Source: Cyanophora paradoxa
Lineage: Eukaryota > Glaucocystophyceae > Cyanophorales > Cyanophoraceae
Length of the DNA: 64,000 bases
Direction of reading: 5' to 3'
Assembly: GCA_004431415.1 (NCBI GenBank)
Contig: QPMI01000563.1
Location: 163,627 to 227,626 of the forward strand
The notes under the pieces are model-generated. The model was given only the letters and a program-made list of their open reading frames with translations. It did no database searches and was not told the DNA's origin. The position numbers and the translations under genes were made by a program. Positions 40,501-51,650 of the stretch are shown here, piece after piece; position 1 is the first letter of the stretch, and each line of letters opens with the position of its first letter.

Positions 40501-42446
40501 GTCCCAGAAGTGCAGATAGAATTTAACAGTCAGCCCGTCACGCCCCGGCGACGTGCGCGCGTTCATACTCCGCAGGACTTCTAGCGCTTCCCCAGATGTG
40601 ATTTGCCCGGCGATCGCCCGGCGTGCGTGCAGGGGCAGGAGGTCCCAGACCCGGAGAAGGAATTCAGCCTCGGCTTTAGAAAGCGAGGCGCCAGGGCGAA
40701 GCAAGAAAAGGCGGCGCAAGCGCGCTTCGAGCGCGGCAATGCTTGGGGATTCCATGTCACTTTCGAGCCGCTCACCGGGCTGCCCGGACGGTATTTGCAC
40801 AGCGCCCCGCGAGGGCAGGCCGAGCACCGTCGGGGCGGGCCACGGTGTCGCATGCTCTGACATGGGACGACGAGCAGTATTCATAGCTTGGAAATGGCGA
40901 TGGACACGGGCGGCTATGAGGGCGGGATCGGTGGTGAGCCCCTCGGGCTCGGACGGGGGTCTAGGCGCGGTATCCGGCGAGTGCAGGGCCGGGATCGAGT
41001 GGGCGGCGTCACCGAACCGGATCGCGCGGGCGACGGACGGGTCGAGGCGCAGAACTTGGTCGAGCGCTCGGGCCCGCGCCGCCGCTCGGCGGGCTGCGCG
41101 GGAGGAGTCAGCAAGGGCCCAGAACTCCGAGACTGAGTCTCGCAGCATGTCTAAGAGTTCTCCCTGTTCCTCGGACTCGTTGGCTGCGGCCGCGAGGTCT
41201 TCCGCGACGCGGCGGATGTCCGCGGTCACCTCGGCCCGCTGGGCTGCGGCCGCCGAGTTGAGGGCGAAGCGGGTGTCCTTTGCCGCCCGAATGATCTCTG
41301 CCCAGAGGGCGTCGAACCAATCGAGCCACTCCGGCGTGCCCGTGTCGGGCACGTAGTTCCACCCGGCGAGGTGGCCGGCGCGCGCCCGCTGGACGATCGT
41401 CTCGACCTTTTCCCGGAACCGCTGGAGCTGCAGGATGCGATCGTCAAAGCGATATCGAGGCGTCGCGCGGGGGACGGCGGATGGAAGAAGGAATTCGGCG
41501 AAGACCGCGTCGTGGTCCGGCCGATGTTCCGGGCCCGCGCACAGAGCGACGCCGACGGCAACGGCGCGGTCTGCGATCGAGAGCGCAGGGAAGATGTAGT
41601 CAAGGCGAGCAGCATCGGAGCGGGAGGGCGCGGCTTTTGAGGTGTAGTGCGTGAAGAGTGGCGTCGTCGGCATGCGCCGCCGGAGCACGTCTTCAAGGCC
41701 GAGCTGCGCGAGGGCATCAGCCCAATGGTCGAAGGGTTGGTGCGTCCGGTGTCCGCGAGAGTCGAGAGCGGGGTCAGCGAACGCGTTGAAGTCGCCGAGG
41801 AATATGAGGTGGGCGGCGCTGAACCGCGGGCTGCTGAAGCAGTCAGTCAGCTCTTCCGCGAGCTCGGCTTGCTTATCCGCGGCGTTCGGGGCATAGATAG
41901 CTACGAGGATGATGGTCTCGGGCGGCCGGGGGACGGCGACGGGAGGGTCAGCTCCACCGCGAGGACGTCGTCGGCCACCGCCGGGGCGAGCTCTGGAAGA
42001 GGGAGCTCCCGCACGGCGAACGCGGCTGCCTTGCGCGGCCTGTTGCGAACAATAAAGGCGACCCCGCGCTTGTAACCTGCGCCAGACCGGTCGAGAGGCG
42101 CCGGGCGCGCGATGATGCGATGTGTGTGTTGGAAAGCCGCGGCGGCGGCACGGATGCTACCCGGTTCTGGCCGGAGTGCGGTGGTCCCGGCATCCTCCTG
42201 GTGCCAGCGGTGGTCGACAACTGCCAGGATGTCGGGGTCAGCTTCGCGGAGGAAGGTCGCGAGCCAGGCGATGCGGCTGGGGCCGCGGCTGCTCTGGGTG
42301 TTGATGGAAGCCACCCGAAGCGTCGGGAGGCGGTCAGGCAGCTCCGGCGCGGTCCCGATCGTCGGGATCTGCATGTTAGCCCTCTGGCGAGCGGGGTGGC
42401 TTGGGGAGGTTTTCGGACACGCTTCGGAGTCTCTGCGGGGGCCCAC
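37590..42446 (-). pseudogene. LINE ORF2: APE endonuclease, reverse transcriptase, zinc-finger end
   Basis: Endonuclease pieces: VASINTQSS, LGDFNAFADP, ARLDYIF and RPDHDAVFAEF. Reverse transcriptase: TSPGRDGLTVKFYLHFWDIL, ENWRPITIMPIDFRLFGAIM, QAGFMPGR and the active site IFADDN. C-terminal zinc knuckle CRICADPC...HALIEC near 38130-38190. Frames shift near 41935 and between 39790 and 39660, so the copy is inactive. It would nick target DNA and copy its RNA into the genome. Fits L1-like or related clades with APE endonucleases. Confidence 0.88.
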
Positions 42447-42511
42447 CGGTCGCCGCTATCCCGCGCGCCCTACTCTACGCTCCCGGCGTGCTCCCAGGGG
42501 GGTATCGAATC

Positions 42512-42527
42512 AACCTGTTCTGGGATC
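42512..42527. repeat. Target-site duplication, right copy
   Basis: AACCTGTTCTGGGATC, identical to 33816-33831; it marks the 5' boundary of the retroelement, directly inside the integrase gene. Confidence 0.95.
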
Positions 42528-42740
42528 ATAGAACTTCTTAGCAATCTTCGACTCTTTTGGTGCTGTCTCAGCTGGGAGGGTCTCTGGAATTAATTGCTTG
42601 ACCATCTCTGATCTTTTTAATATTCGACTGCTCTTCTCCTCCACTGGAACTGTGATGGGCAGAATATTCCCTCGATCTTCAATTGCTTCTTTTCTAACAA
42701 TTCTGGGTGGTTGTCTCAATCCTATTTGTGTAGAAGGCAT
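42512..42740 (-). pseudogene. Retroviral-type integrase, N-terminal part
   Basis: Start ATG 42740 in GGTAAAGATGCC, the same start context as lipase and polymerase. The protein begins MPSTQIGLRQPPRIVRK and reaches KKFYDPRTG, where the LINE-type insertion cuts it; the reading frame resumes beyond the insertion in 33831-32646. A longer reading to 42803 is less likely because a small plus-strand gene starts at 42766. Confidence 0.75.
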
Positions 42741-42765
42741 CTTTACCTTATCTCTCATATAATAA

Positions 42766-42927
42766 ATGCAAGACTCTGTGTGGAAGGAGAACACAATTCC
42801 CAACTACTTTGCAATTGAGCCCAATGATCCAGGATTAAGATGTATATGGCTGCTGCATTTAATTCGCGGTTTGTTACTTCTTGGAGAGCGAAACCAAAGA
42901 AAAAGAAAGATTGATGAAGTAGATTAG
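42766..42927 (+). CDS. 53-residue small protein with basic C-terminus
   Basis: ATG 42766 (preceded by ATATAATAA) to TAG 42927. It starts MQDSVWKENTIPNYFAIEPN, followed by a hydrophobic stretch (CIWLLHLIRGLLLLG) and RNQRKRKIDEVD. It is divergent from the integrase (25 bp apart) and its stop overlaps the stop of the convergent polymerase (42924). The hydrophobic stretch could be a short membrane segment. Function unknown. Confidence 0.45.
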   Translation: MQDSVWKENTIPNYFAIEPNDPGLRCIWLLHLIRGLLLLGERNQRKRKIDEVD

Positions 42928-45900
42928 AGCCCAAATGGAATGCTGTGAATTCCATCGTCTAATATCTTCCTTTTGCTATCGAGTTGGTTTAGAGCCACCC
43001 TTCTGCTCTCCAAATCATATAGGTTGTGGTCTTGTCTTCGCTTGTTTACTACTGCTACTGTTTTGGTGATTCCTTCAAACAAGCATCTTTTGAAATCATC
43101 AAAGTGAACCTCTTTGGAGGAAGTCCCAGACATTTTTATTTTATCAAAGGTCTCAGTTCTGAAAGCATAGAGTTTCGATCTCAGACCTACATACTCCACA
43201 ATCTTTGCATTGGGAAACTCGTTTTTATATTTACCTGGAATCAAGCGATTTCTCCTATCATAGAGAGGGTGGGCAGTATCATAATTACTGCAATCCAGGT
43301 GTTCAGAAATTCGCTTCATCTCATTATTTAGATCATTTGTATGCAGCAGTAGACAGAAAGAATCTGTATCATGGAATAGTAGCTCTGCTGTTTCCCAAGT
43401 TCTCCTCACCACATCATAAAAGAACCTGCTATTATGGAGTTTCGCGAAATCCAGCACAAAAGCACCAATTGCAACAGGTTTATCTAAGTGAACATGCTTT
43501 GAGTACATCTCAAAGGCAACAGCTTTTTCGTTTAATACATTGGTTGCCTTGATGAGTGGACTTGCAGCATATTTCTTGCAGAGTTTCTCACTGTTAGCAA
43601 TCTTAACCACAGAGCGACCCCTGCATGATTCGAGGCATTTACCATAGATTGCATTGTTCATTAATTTAAAGAAGTCACTCTCGAATCTGGACATAGATTG
43701 GCGCCTCAGTTTCGTATTTAGATCAATATAACTCTTCATAAATGCAGAGGTTGCAAATGAGAGAACCCTGTGAACCTTCGTGATTATAATACCTTTGCTC
43801 ACAAGATAGATCAAGAGAGGTTGGGAAATCACATAGTTGTTTTTGGGCGAGAATGTTGCTGTGAGTTTGGGGTCTTTGCTTATCTTCTCACCTGTGATAT
43901 CCAGTAGTTTTTGTTGATACCACCCAGCATTTCGGTGGTGACATGTTCTTTATTAACTACAAGTGGAAAATCGTAATGATCTGTGAGAGTTTGTGGTATT
44001 CCAGGTCAACTTCAATAAAGGCACTTCGTCCTTGGGTCTCTTTAAGTGCCTCTGTGACATCTTCCCAACGAAAATCTCCAATGGGCAGTTCTTGAATGAG
44101 AGCATAACCATACAGATTATTTGCATCCAAGAGAACTATATGGTCATCTGGGTTTTCCACCTTTGCATATCGAGTAGGCATTGTAGCAAACCCACCTCGA
44201 ATTGCCCTCTCAATAAATTCGTATTGCCCTACATCACTGATCTGCTCGATCTTTGCTCTGGTGTAAATTAGCATTGCATCCCAGGACAATCCAGGAGCCG
44301 AAACATAATGGGCAGGATCTAATCCATATTGGGAAAACGCCAATTCTCGGAATTTCTGGAATTTACCCATTAGATCACTTGCATCCACTGCCTGGAAGTC
44401 CATGAAGTGCGAAGCATCTATGAATTTCCACATGCCCATTGCAGAGAGAGGTATTGATCGAAATTCTTGCTCAGGATCTCAACACGAAGTTTATCATCTT
44501 GCTGTGCAATTTTGCGGAATATTTCGTGTCCACATTCATCCATGTGATCCACCACAATTGCTACTTTCGTTTGCTTTGAGATTCTCCTGTGGAGGTTGCA
44601 GTTTCGGCATGCTTTTCCAATAAAAGCTCCTGATTGATGACAATGGTCTCTCACTGGGAAATTCTCATGGGTAAATCGTTCAGCACAGATATAACAGTGT
44701 TTAGTGATCTTGTATTGTGCTTTCTGCTCCTCTGTGAGTGGATGCATGGGAATATTGGTGAATAGAGTGCGAATTACTTGGGGTCTGATCTCTGTGAGAG
44801 TGGTAAACAGAGCACCAAGGGGATCTGATCCATCAAAATAATGAGAGATCACCTCATCCCCCATCACAACTGTTAGAGAAACCGATTTTACCTCTCTCTT
44901 ACTGCGGTTCTCATCAATTGGAACCGAGTGACTATCCATTTTCACATAGCAGATAGCGGGAAGCCACACAGTTTTGCGAAGGTGTTGCAGACCAAATGCA
45001 ATGTGACTTCCAGATTTCGGGCATTTACCTTTGCTCTCCCTCCAATCAATGCAGCGATTCGCTTCTATATGTACATCCAGCTTCTCCTGAGTTCTGAAAC
45101 GAGACAGACAGGTCTCACAGTAATAAATGCGACCATCATGGGCTTTATCAAAGGTGGTTTTCAGAAGTCTACTCAGAGACATGATGGTGATATAATGCCC
45201 TCTATCATCCTCTTCGTTTCGATTAATAAAAGGTTAATCTTGGTCTTTCTCCTGGGGTTGCTGGATTGGTGGAGAGGATAGAAACACTGTGCAGTATTAT
45301 CTGCCCCATAAATGTTGATACTCAGTTCAGGGTTCTGCTCCTCAAATCGATCAATCACCTCTGCATCACAGGCAACTGGAAATTGGATGCCCTCGAAATT
45401 GAGTTCGTTCAACCATCTTCTATACTGGCTGGGTTCATTGCTCTTGTGTTTATTAATATCATTTCGGTGCAGGTAAGCCAAGATTGCATACTTGAAGCAG
45501 TCTTGACCATCAATATTCTTCACATTCACAGTTGCTCTCTTTAATCCAATCCACTCAGGTGTTGAGAAGAAGCAACCACCCACAGGAGCATAGGACATTA
45601 TTACTACTCTGAGCATCTCAATGCGATCCAGTCTGTAACTGTCAACTTGCATCATCTGCTCCTGCATGGATTGAAGGGCATTTCGCAGTTCAACATCAAT
45701 ATTTCGTGATCTTGTGATGACAAAGTAATCACTGTAAATGAATTTGGTGATCCACACCCTTGGATCACTCACTTTGGTGAATTTACAAATGAAGGTCAAC
45801 CGAGTCTTAATTGCTCTCAGGTCTTGGAGTTTCTGTCTGAGTCTCTGAGGTAGAGTGGGTGCAATTCTCTCCAAGAATTCAATCCCATCTTGGATAACCT

Positions 45901-46201
45901 CCCCTCTTGCTCGATAGGTTAACCAAGAATATGCTTTGTTCATTGCTTCCCCATCCTCAATCTCGGGTTCAATTGTTCCCAACCTTAAACCTTCATCCCT
46001 GAATTCCTCCATTTTCTCAAAACGATCATAGAGGCGATTTGTAATTTCTGTGAGTTGAGATAACCTTGGTCTCCTATCCAAGATTGCTGCCTGGCGATCA
46101 TATTCGAATTCTGTAATATCACCAGTAACTAAAAGGGTTCCTAAAAGACCGAGTATTTCGTTTTTCTTCTCTTTGATGATTCTATTGGATTGGCGGGGCA
46201 T
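42924..46201 (-). pseudogene. Protein-primed family B DNA polymerase (Polinton type), frameshifted
   Basis: About 1090 codons from ATG 46201 (AAAGTAAAAGATGCC). The N-terminal region (45173-46201) has ATVNVKNIDGQDCFKYAILA and a FEEQNPELSINIYG segment, known from Polinton polymerases. Then a C2H2-like finger (CETCLSRFRTQEKLDVH), an endonuclease VII-like HCYICAERF...VRDHCHQSGAFIGKA...CNL motif, palm motif A LDANNLYG, motif B KLMNNAIYGK and motif C HDTDS. Frames shift near 45195, 44435 and 43850-43950. It would replicate linear viral DNA from a terminal protein; this copy is inactive as read. Confidence 0.9.
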
Positions 46202-46257
46202 CTTTTACTTTAAGGGAACATATTATTTTTGGGCATTTTAAACGCATTTCCCATTTT

Positions 46258-46449
46258 TCAGGTTCTGATAATTCGCACATTCGTGCCTTTGGGGACATAT
46301 ACATTTACTGTGTCGAGTCTGCTTGCATAAACACGCTTCTTTTGATAGGGTCTACCGTTAATTGCTTTGATCTTTGCAATATAATCCGCCACCTCTGCAA
46401 TATCATTCTTTTCGACAAGCTGCCGCCGAATTTCATCGAAATAATCCAT
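46258..46449 (-). CDS. Hypothetical 63-residue protein
   Basis: ATG 46449. An acidic helical N-terminus (MDYFDEIRRQLVEKNDIAEV) leads to a basic strand-rich end (YVPKGTNVRIIRT). It is just upstream of the polymerase on the same strand. GTCAATTTTTG at 46497-46507, preceded by CCCTTAAATC, is an early-type upstream element. No family recognised. Confidence 0.5.
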   Translation of the reverse strand: MDYFDEIRRQLVEKNDIAEVADYIAKIKAINGRPYQKKRVYASRLDTVNVYVPKGTNVRIIRT

Positions 46450-46601
46450 TTTCTGTCTTAGTCAAGTGAAACACGCAACGATCCCTTAAATCGCCAGTCA
46501 ATTTTTGTCACAACACACCGATTTCCGATACGTTTTGATATCCTTCGATTATTCTTCGGAAAAGTGATCGACCCACAGGGGGGAGTCTGTGGTTAATTGG
46601 G

Positions 46602-46705
46602 TGTGACGGGTGTGACAGGTGTGACACCTATTTTCAAACTTTTTAAACTTTTTAAAAATCCTCAGACTCCTGAAAACACCTGTCACACCTGTCACACCCG
46701 TCACA
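46602..46705. repeat. Internal copy of the TGTGACAGG palindrome
   Basis: A perfect 25-bp stem (arms 46602-46626 and 46681-46705) of TGTGAC(A/G)GG units, followed by CAGTCAATTAA and CATTTACAGTAAGGG. It is the same element as in both TIRs. The surrounding gap 46450-46803 has no other gene; the element lies between the primase-helicase 3' end and the small gene at 46449. Confidence 0.85.
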
Positions 46706-46803
46706 GTCAATTAAAATACCTGTCACACCTGTCACACAAACCATTTACAGTAAGGGTTTTAAAAAATTAGAAATTCACAGTATAAGTATTGATTCCGTTT
46801 TAT

Positions 46804-49165
46804 TTACTCATCCCCAACCTCCTCATCACTGTCATCCATCAATCTGCGACCATGCTTCTTTATGATCCCAAAGTAACCACGGCAAAGTACACCATTCACT
46901 CGTTTTCTGTCAGACTTCACATTAAAGACTTCGCGAAGTCTCTTCATAATGGTGCAATCTGAGATTTTCTCATCAGATTTGCCCATGTGGTCTCTCTTGA
47001 AGTCACTCATGATGGACTCACTTGTAGTGAAATCGCCTTGACTCTTGGTGAGTTCATAATTCTCTCGAATCCACTCTCCAATCTTGTCATTCTCATTGAA
47101 ATACTCCATACCTTGATCAACAATGGACTGGGAGGTTTGGTGACGAATGTATTGAGAGAATGGGTTCTCCACATTTCCAGGAGAATGGACATATGCGCCA
47201 TTTTATAATCATCATCATTCTTCATGAGGCGCATGAGAGTGGTGTCTGCCTTCTTCTCACCAGGTTGAGGTTCCACCTTGAAGACATTTTCGAATCGGTA
47301 GTAGATAATTCGCCTTTGGATTGCTGCATCTGGTTTACTGATTCCCAGATTGTCATTTGTAGACAAGAACAACTGGAACATGGGAATGAATGTTACAAGA
47401 TCTTTGAATAGAGTTCGAACCTTCATCTCATTCCCACCAGTAACTTGTTTGATTTTGTTCAGTTGAAGCATATCACCATCTTCTGCTTCATTACTGAAAA
47501 CAATTCGTTTACCAAGGATGCAAGCGAGTTCTGGGGAAGCCTCTGATGAACTCTTCTTGGGTTTCGTCCAATAGGTCATATCCAGTGACCCATAGTATTC
47601 ACCAAATGTGTCTTTCACCAACTCTTGGAGCAGAGATTTCCCATTTGCTCCAATTCCAGTCCAACAAGTGTATCTCTGATTTTCTGTCAAACCACTCAGG
47701 GCATAGGCGATTAATCCCAACATAAATTCGCGGTCTGTATCCGATTCAATAATATCTGCATAGATGGACTTAATCTTTGCAACCTTCTCTTGGTCGATTT
47801 CTGTGGTATAATCGTAGCCAACAGTCTTGCTCACCATATCATCTGGGAGTCCCTGTCGAAAAGTCATGGAGTTCAAGTCAAATACACCATTTGTGAATCC
47901 TATGATGTTGGGAACAGTATCAAGTCTCTCGAAAAGGTCTTGTCACTGAACAGAACTGAAAGATCAGACATAAGTGCAGTTCTGTATGTAGTCTGTTTGA
48001 GGCTCTTAGCAATTCCCAGCAGAATCTTTGACCTTTCCTCCAAGGAATTGCGGTTCTCTTCATCACGAAGAGCTCTCTGTGCGAGTTGAACAGAACGTTG
48101 AAGATAAACTGGACAGACCTTGCAGCTCAAACAGAGAAAGATTCGCTTCCCAGTTTCATCCAACTCCCAAATCCCACATATATCATTGAACTTGAACCAG
48201 GTCTTGTTGGAATACTTGTATTTGTCTTGCAGAACAAGATAGGCAACCTGTGCAACATCATAATGGGCACCATCAGATCCAGCAGACCGATCAATCAGAT
48301 TTTCGATCTTCACATCTGTCTCTTCCTTCACACGAACAGTGATGCTTCGCTTCTTGCAGTTTGCACTGTAACTCGAAACAATGTACTTGTCTTTCTCCTT
48401 CCCTTGAATAATATACCAATTGTTTGAGTCATGGCTTCCCTTGCAGCAGGGACAGATCAGACCTTTGTTCTCAGCAGTGAAATTGTATCCCATCTTGGTC
48501 TCATTGATGATTGTGGGCAAGATGAAACCGAATTCTTCGAGTTTAGAAAGAATGTGTTTCTGCAAATTCTCCTCAATGCTCCTCACAATATAAGAATGTG
48601 CACCTTTGGGGAATTCGTAGTTGTCAACAATCCACTTTTGCAACTCAGCAGTGGGTTCATTTAACTCACACTCAGATGCCCATGGCTCTCTGATCCAGGT
48701 TTTGTTGGGACTGGGACAAACATTAATTACCCCAGCAGTCCCAGTGGATGCAATTGTTTTGCAATCGATCTTGGGGTTTCCTTTGAATGCACCCGCTTTA
48801 TCCCAGATCTTAATGGTGTCGAATTCAGCAGGTCGAGCGAAGAATGCATGATATCCTTTTTTGGTTTTAGCAAGAGGATTGACACCACCGAAATCATCAG
48901 GGAATTGCTCCTCGAATTTGGCGAAATCCTCCTCTTGGTCAAAGTCAATTACCATGATATTACGAGCGAGAATGCCCCAAGCAGTATACTTACCGGATTT
49001 CAGGGCTTCATCGAATTTATCCCAATTCCAGGCTCCGTCTTTATGAGCGAAAAGGGGTTTTTTGGTATCAGGATCAACAGGAATTACGAGATTCTCAGAC
49101 AGGACATCGTCTTCACGAAGCCAGTCAACAAGGCGTTTCAGGGATTTCTTGGCGGCAGCGTTCAT
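46804..49165 (-). pseudogene. Primase - SF3 helicase, two frameshifts
   Basis: About 786 codons from ATG 49165. N-terminal primase/polymerase-type domain: NIMVIDFD metal motif, GYHAFFARP, and a zinc-binding CPCCKGSH. The helicase follows: Walker A GIGANGKSLL, KRIVFSNEAEDGD (Walker B region), FQLFLSTND sensor and RRIIYYRFENVF arginine region, as in D5-type viral helicases. Frames shift near 47920 and 47170. It would prime and unwind viral DNA. Upstream GTCATTTTTTG is at 49222-49232. Confidence 0.88.
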
Positions 49166-49358
49166 TTCGAAAATCGGGGGCTTCTTATACTTAATGGAGA
49201 AATTAATTTCTCCGGATCCTTGTCATTTTTTGGCGCCTAACCTTTAAATACCTTTGGGTTTTCCGATTGGCGCTCGATATATGGTAATGATCCATCGAAA
49301 CGTCGATTGATCATGGTAACAAAAAGGATTCAGCGGATATTTGGGACTTTGGGGCGGT

Positions 49359-49586
49359 TCAGTATTTCCTGGGACGACCAACTGGGCGTTTTACTGGATT
49401 ATTGGGATCCATCTCAGCAGCTTTCCTGCGATAATATCGTTCCAGTGCCTTTTTACGATATAATTCACGAAACTCCTCATCTTGATAGCGTTTCTGGAAG
49501 TACAAGCGGTCATACAACCTTTTCCTCTCATTGGGATCCATTTCGCTCATTGCAAGTTCGAATTCGACCACAGATTCAGTTTCCAT
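49359..49586 (-). CDS. Small AT-hook protein, copy B
   Basis: 75 residues, intact. An acidic start, then KRYQDEEFRELYRKKALERY and a C-terminal KRPVGRPRKY AT-hook. Same family as 509-835 and 1394-1639 of copy A, which has two members. Upstream DNA (49587-49787) has GTCATTTTTTG (49667-49677) and CCAGTTCCTGTCTA (49688-49701), both shared with the copy A promoter. Probably binds AT-rich viral DNA. Confidence 0.6.
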   Translation of the reverse strand: METESVVEFELAMSEMDPNERKRLYDRLYFQKRYQDEEFRELYRKKALERYYRRKAAEMDPNNPVKRPVGRPRKY

Positions 49587-49787
49587 TTGATATGTTCCTT
49601 ATAATGGGACGAGAAAATAATTTGTCCGGGTTCACCAATCAAACACACCTTACCCTTAAATCCCTTGTCATTTTTTGCAGATCGAGACCAGTTCCTGTCT
49701 ACGCTTTTTTATTGCGGCTTCGGATGCATATTCAGCGGATTTCCTGTCAAGGAGAGCATAGATCTCAGAGAGACTGAGCATTCGATA

Positions 49788-50021
49788 TTAATTACCGAGA
49801 TTTAATTTTGGATCTGTGAAAGATACAGAGCGTCGCCTCACAGTCTCTGTTTTAATATGCTCCTCGAAATCCACCGAGTCTGTGGATAATCTCCTACCAC
49901 CAGATCCGTGGCTTTCAGTATCTGAAAACTCGATTTCGACTTTGGTTTCACAGCAGCCACTGTGACAATTGCTCACAATGTGGAGATTAAACATCTCTAT
50001 GATTTTTCGCAAGAAATCCAT
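49788..50021 (-). CDS. Conserved small CHSGCC protein, copy B
   Basis: 77 residues, homologue of 1623-1895. VSNCHSGCCETKVEIEFSDT is strongly conserved, the tail is not. The strong conservation of the Cys-rich core in two otherwise diverged viruses indicates function. Role unknown; metal binding or membrane attachment are possible. Confidence 0.6.
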   Translation of the reverse strand: MDFLRKIIEMFNLHIVSNCHSGCCETKVEIEFSDTESHGSGGRRLSTDSVDFEEHIKTETVRRRSVSFTDPKLNLGN

Positions 50022-50048
50022 GATGCTCTCTCTCTTAATGCGAGATAA

Positions 50049-50779
50049 TTAAAGCCATACTCGTCGTTTATATACTGTTGGGGCAACACCTTTATCGACC
50101 TCTGATTTGGTAGCACCAGGTTCAATGGTGCCCTTCTGGGTTTGGTCTTCATCTCATCAACTGCCTGCTCATCGATTTGAGTTTCTTTCTTACCAATGAA
50201 TTGCTTATCTGGGAGACCAGTGATTCCCATTCTGTACACCTCCTTTCGCAGCATCTCCTTCAATTTCGCTCTCTCTTTCTTCTCAGAGACATACTGTTCG
50301 AGAGCACTCGATTTCGCTTCCAGATCTTTCAGTTTCGCAGTCATTTCGTCCCATTGGGCTTTGGGAATTCGATGAATATTCTGTGTAGGTGCGACCTTGT
50401 AGGTGACCTCACCAGCCATGGATTGAATTACCTTGTCTGATTCTTTGGAGACACCTTCACCTTTGCGAGCCAGTGAGAGATCTTGCAGACCCAGTCCTTT
50501 ATCATCAGCAGCACCAATAATTCGACGAGCACCTTCACCAACTGCCTTCATCTTAGAGGTTTCGGGCGAAATATTGAGTTGATCACTGGTGGATGCTTGG
50601 GCGCTTTATCATCTGGTGATTCTTCGTAAGCAGCATTAAGGGATCCTCCTGTTGCTGTGATGCTTTCACTTCATTGACACCATTGAATTTCATGGATCTG
50701 TGTTAATAGAACCGGTTCCAGAGGATGCAGAATATGACATAGCACCAGCAGGAACACCAACTTTGCGTTTGGAAGGCAT
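50049..50779 (-). pseudogene. Coiled-coil minor virion protein, copy B (frameshifted)
   Basis: Homologue of 1918-2652, ATG 50779 to a TAA at 50049. The central region is open and close to copy A; frames shift near 50140 and in the low-complexity N-terminal part (50560-50700). Confidence 0.7.
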
Positions 50780-50807
50780 TGTATATTTATTAGAAGCAGA
50801 GATTATT

Positions 50808-51588
50808 TTACAAACCTCTCTTATATCGCATCAGTTTATTCGAATGAACACCACTCTTGACCTCTTTGGGGGCTTCCTCTTTCTGTGGAGGTGGTAATTC
50901 GTCCTCTTTCTTTTTGGGCTTCCTGTGGAACCGAGGAAATGGGAAATCTTTGACCAGATCCGCTTTATCAACATAATAGTTCACCGAATAATTCGCAGAA
51001 GACCACACAATATATTGGTAAGAGTGCACATACTCCTCAAACATCTTATAGAAATCGTCTTTGTTTCGCATGATATTGTATTCCTCCTCGATTGCTTCGA
51101 GCTCTTTGCGATTAGCAGCACTCAGGAACACAGCATAATCCGAATTTACTCGAATTGTTGAAGAAACCTTACGCAATTTCTGAGTTATGCAGATACAGGA
51201 TACTGCCGAGTGTCTTCCGCGATTGAAAACAGAGCCAACAATTTTATCGCGAGTTAAATCGACTAACTCATTATCTATTAAATCATCAAGACATACACAT
51301 TTGATTCACAGGTTCCCCTTTTTCGATTTTCTCCTGCCTTTCATCCAGTAATTTGGAAATATAAGCAGCATCCCATTTCCCGAGTTGCAATGTTGCAACT
51401 GCATCCCAGAAATGATTGAAGGACGTCCCACTCACTACAAGAACAGTATCAATCTTTTTCGCATCATGCAGCTGTTTCAACCAATATTTCACACATTCTG
51501 ACTTGCCTGTTGCAGACTTTCCTATGAAAAGAGCACGAAATGGTGGGTTAATCATTTCGCCTGCATTAAACTCTTCTAAATCGTTCAT
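50808..51588 (-). pseudogene. Packaging ATPase, copy B (one frameshift)
   Basis: Homologue of 2681-3463, ATG 51588. Walker A GKSATGKS is intact. A single shift near 51290 falls exactly in the Walker B strand and would abolish the ATPase as read. The rest is about 85-90 percent identical in protein to copy A. Confidence 0.8.
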
Positions 51589-51650
51589 GGCTTTGTAGAT
51601 CTTTCTTATTAAAGATAGATAAAAATAACAAACTGTTACTGATAATGGTT

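Larger units (their letters stand above)
33832..42511 (-). mobile_element. LINE-type (non-LTR) retroelement insertion, 8.68 kb
   Basis: GC-rich block inside the viral integrase, flanked by a perfect 16-bp duplication. It encodes an APE-type endonuclease and reverse transcriptase on the minus strand (37590-42446), so the element 3' end is at 33832. There is no poly(A) tail; instead the 3' end has a GACCCC/GGGGTC stem-loop at 33840-33854, a feature of LINEs that recognise 3' structures. The 3' third carries extra ORFs, so it may be composite. Confidence 0.88.

Noticed and set aside
6912-49165. Adenovirus-type maturation protease as found in many Polintons
   Set aside because: No ORF showed a His/Asp/Cys protease pattern; it may lie left of the window for copy A and is not seen in copy B.
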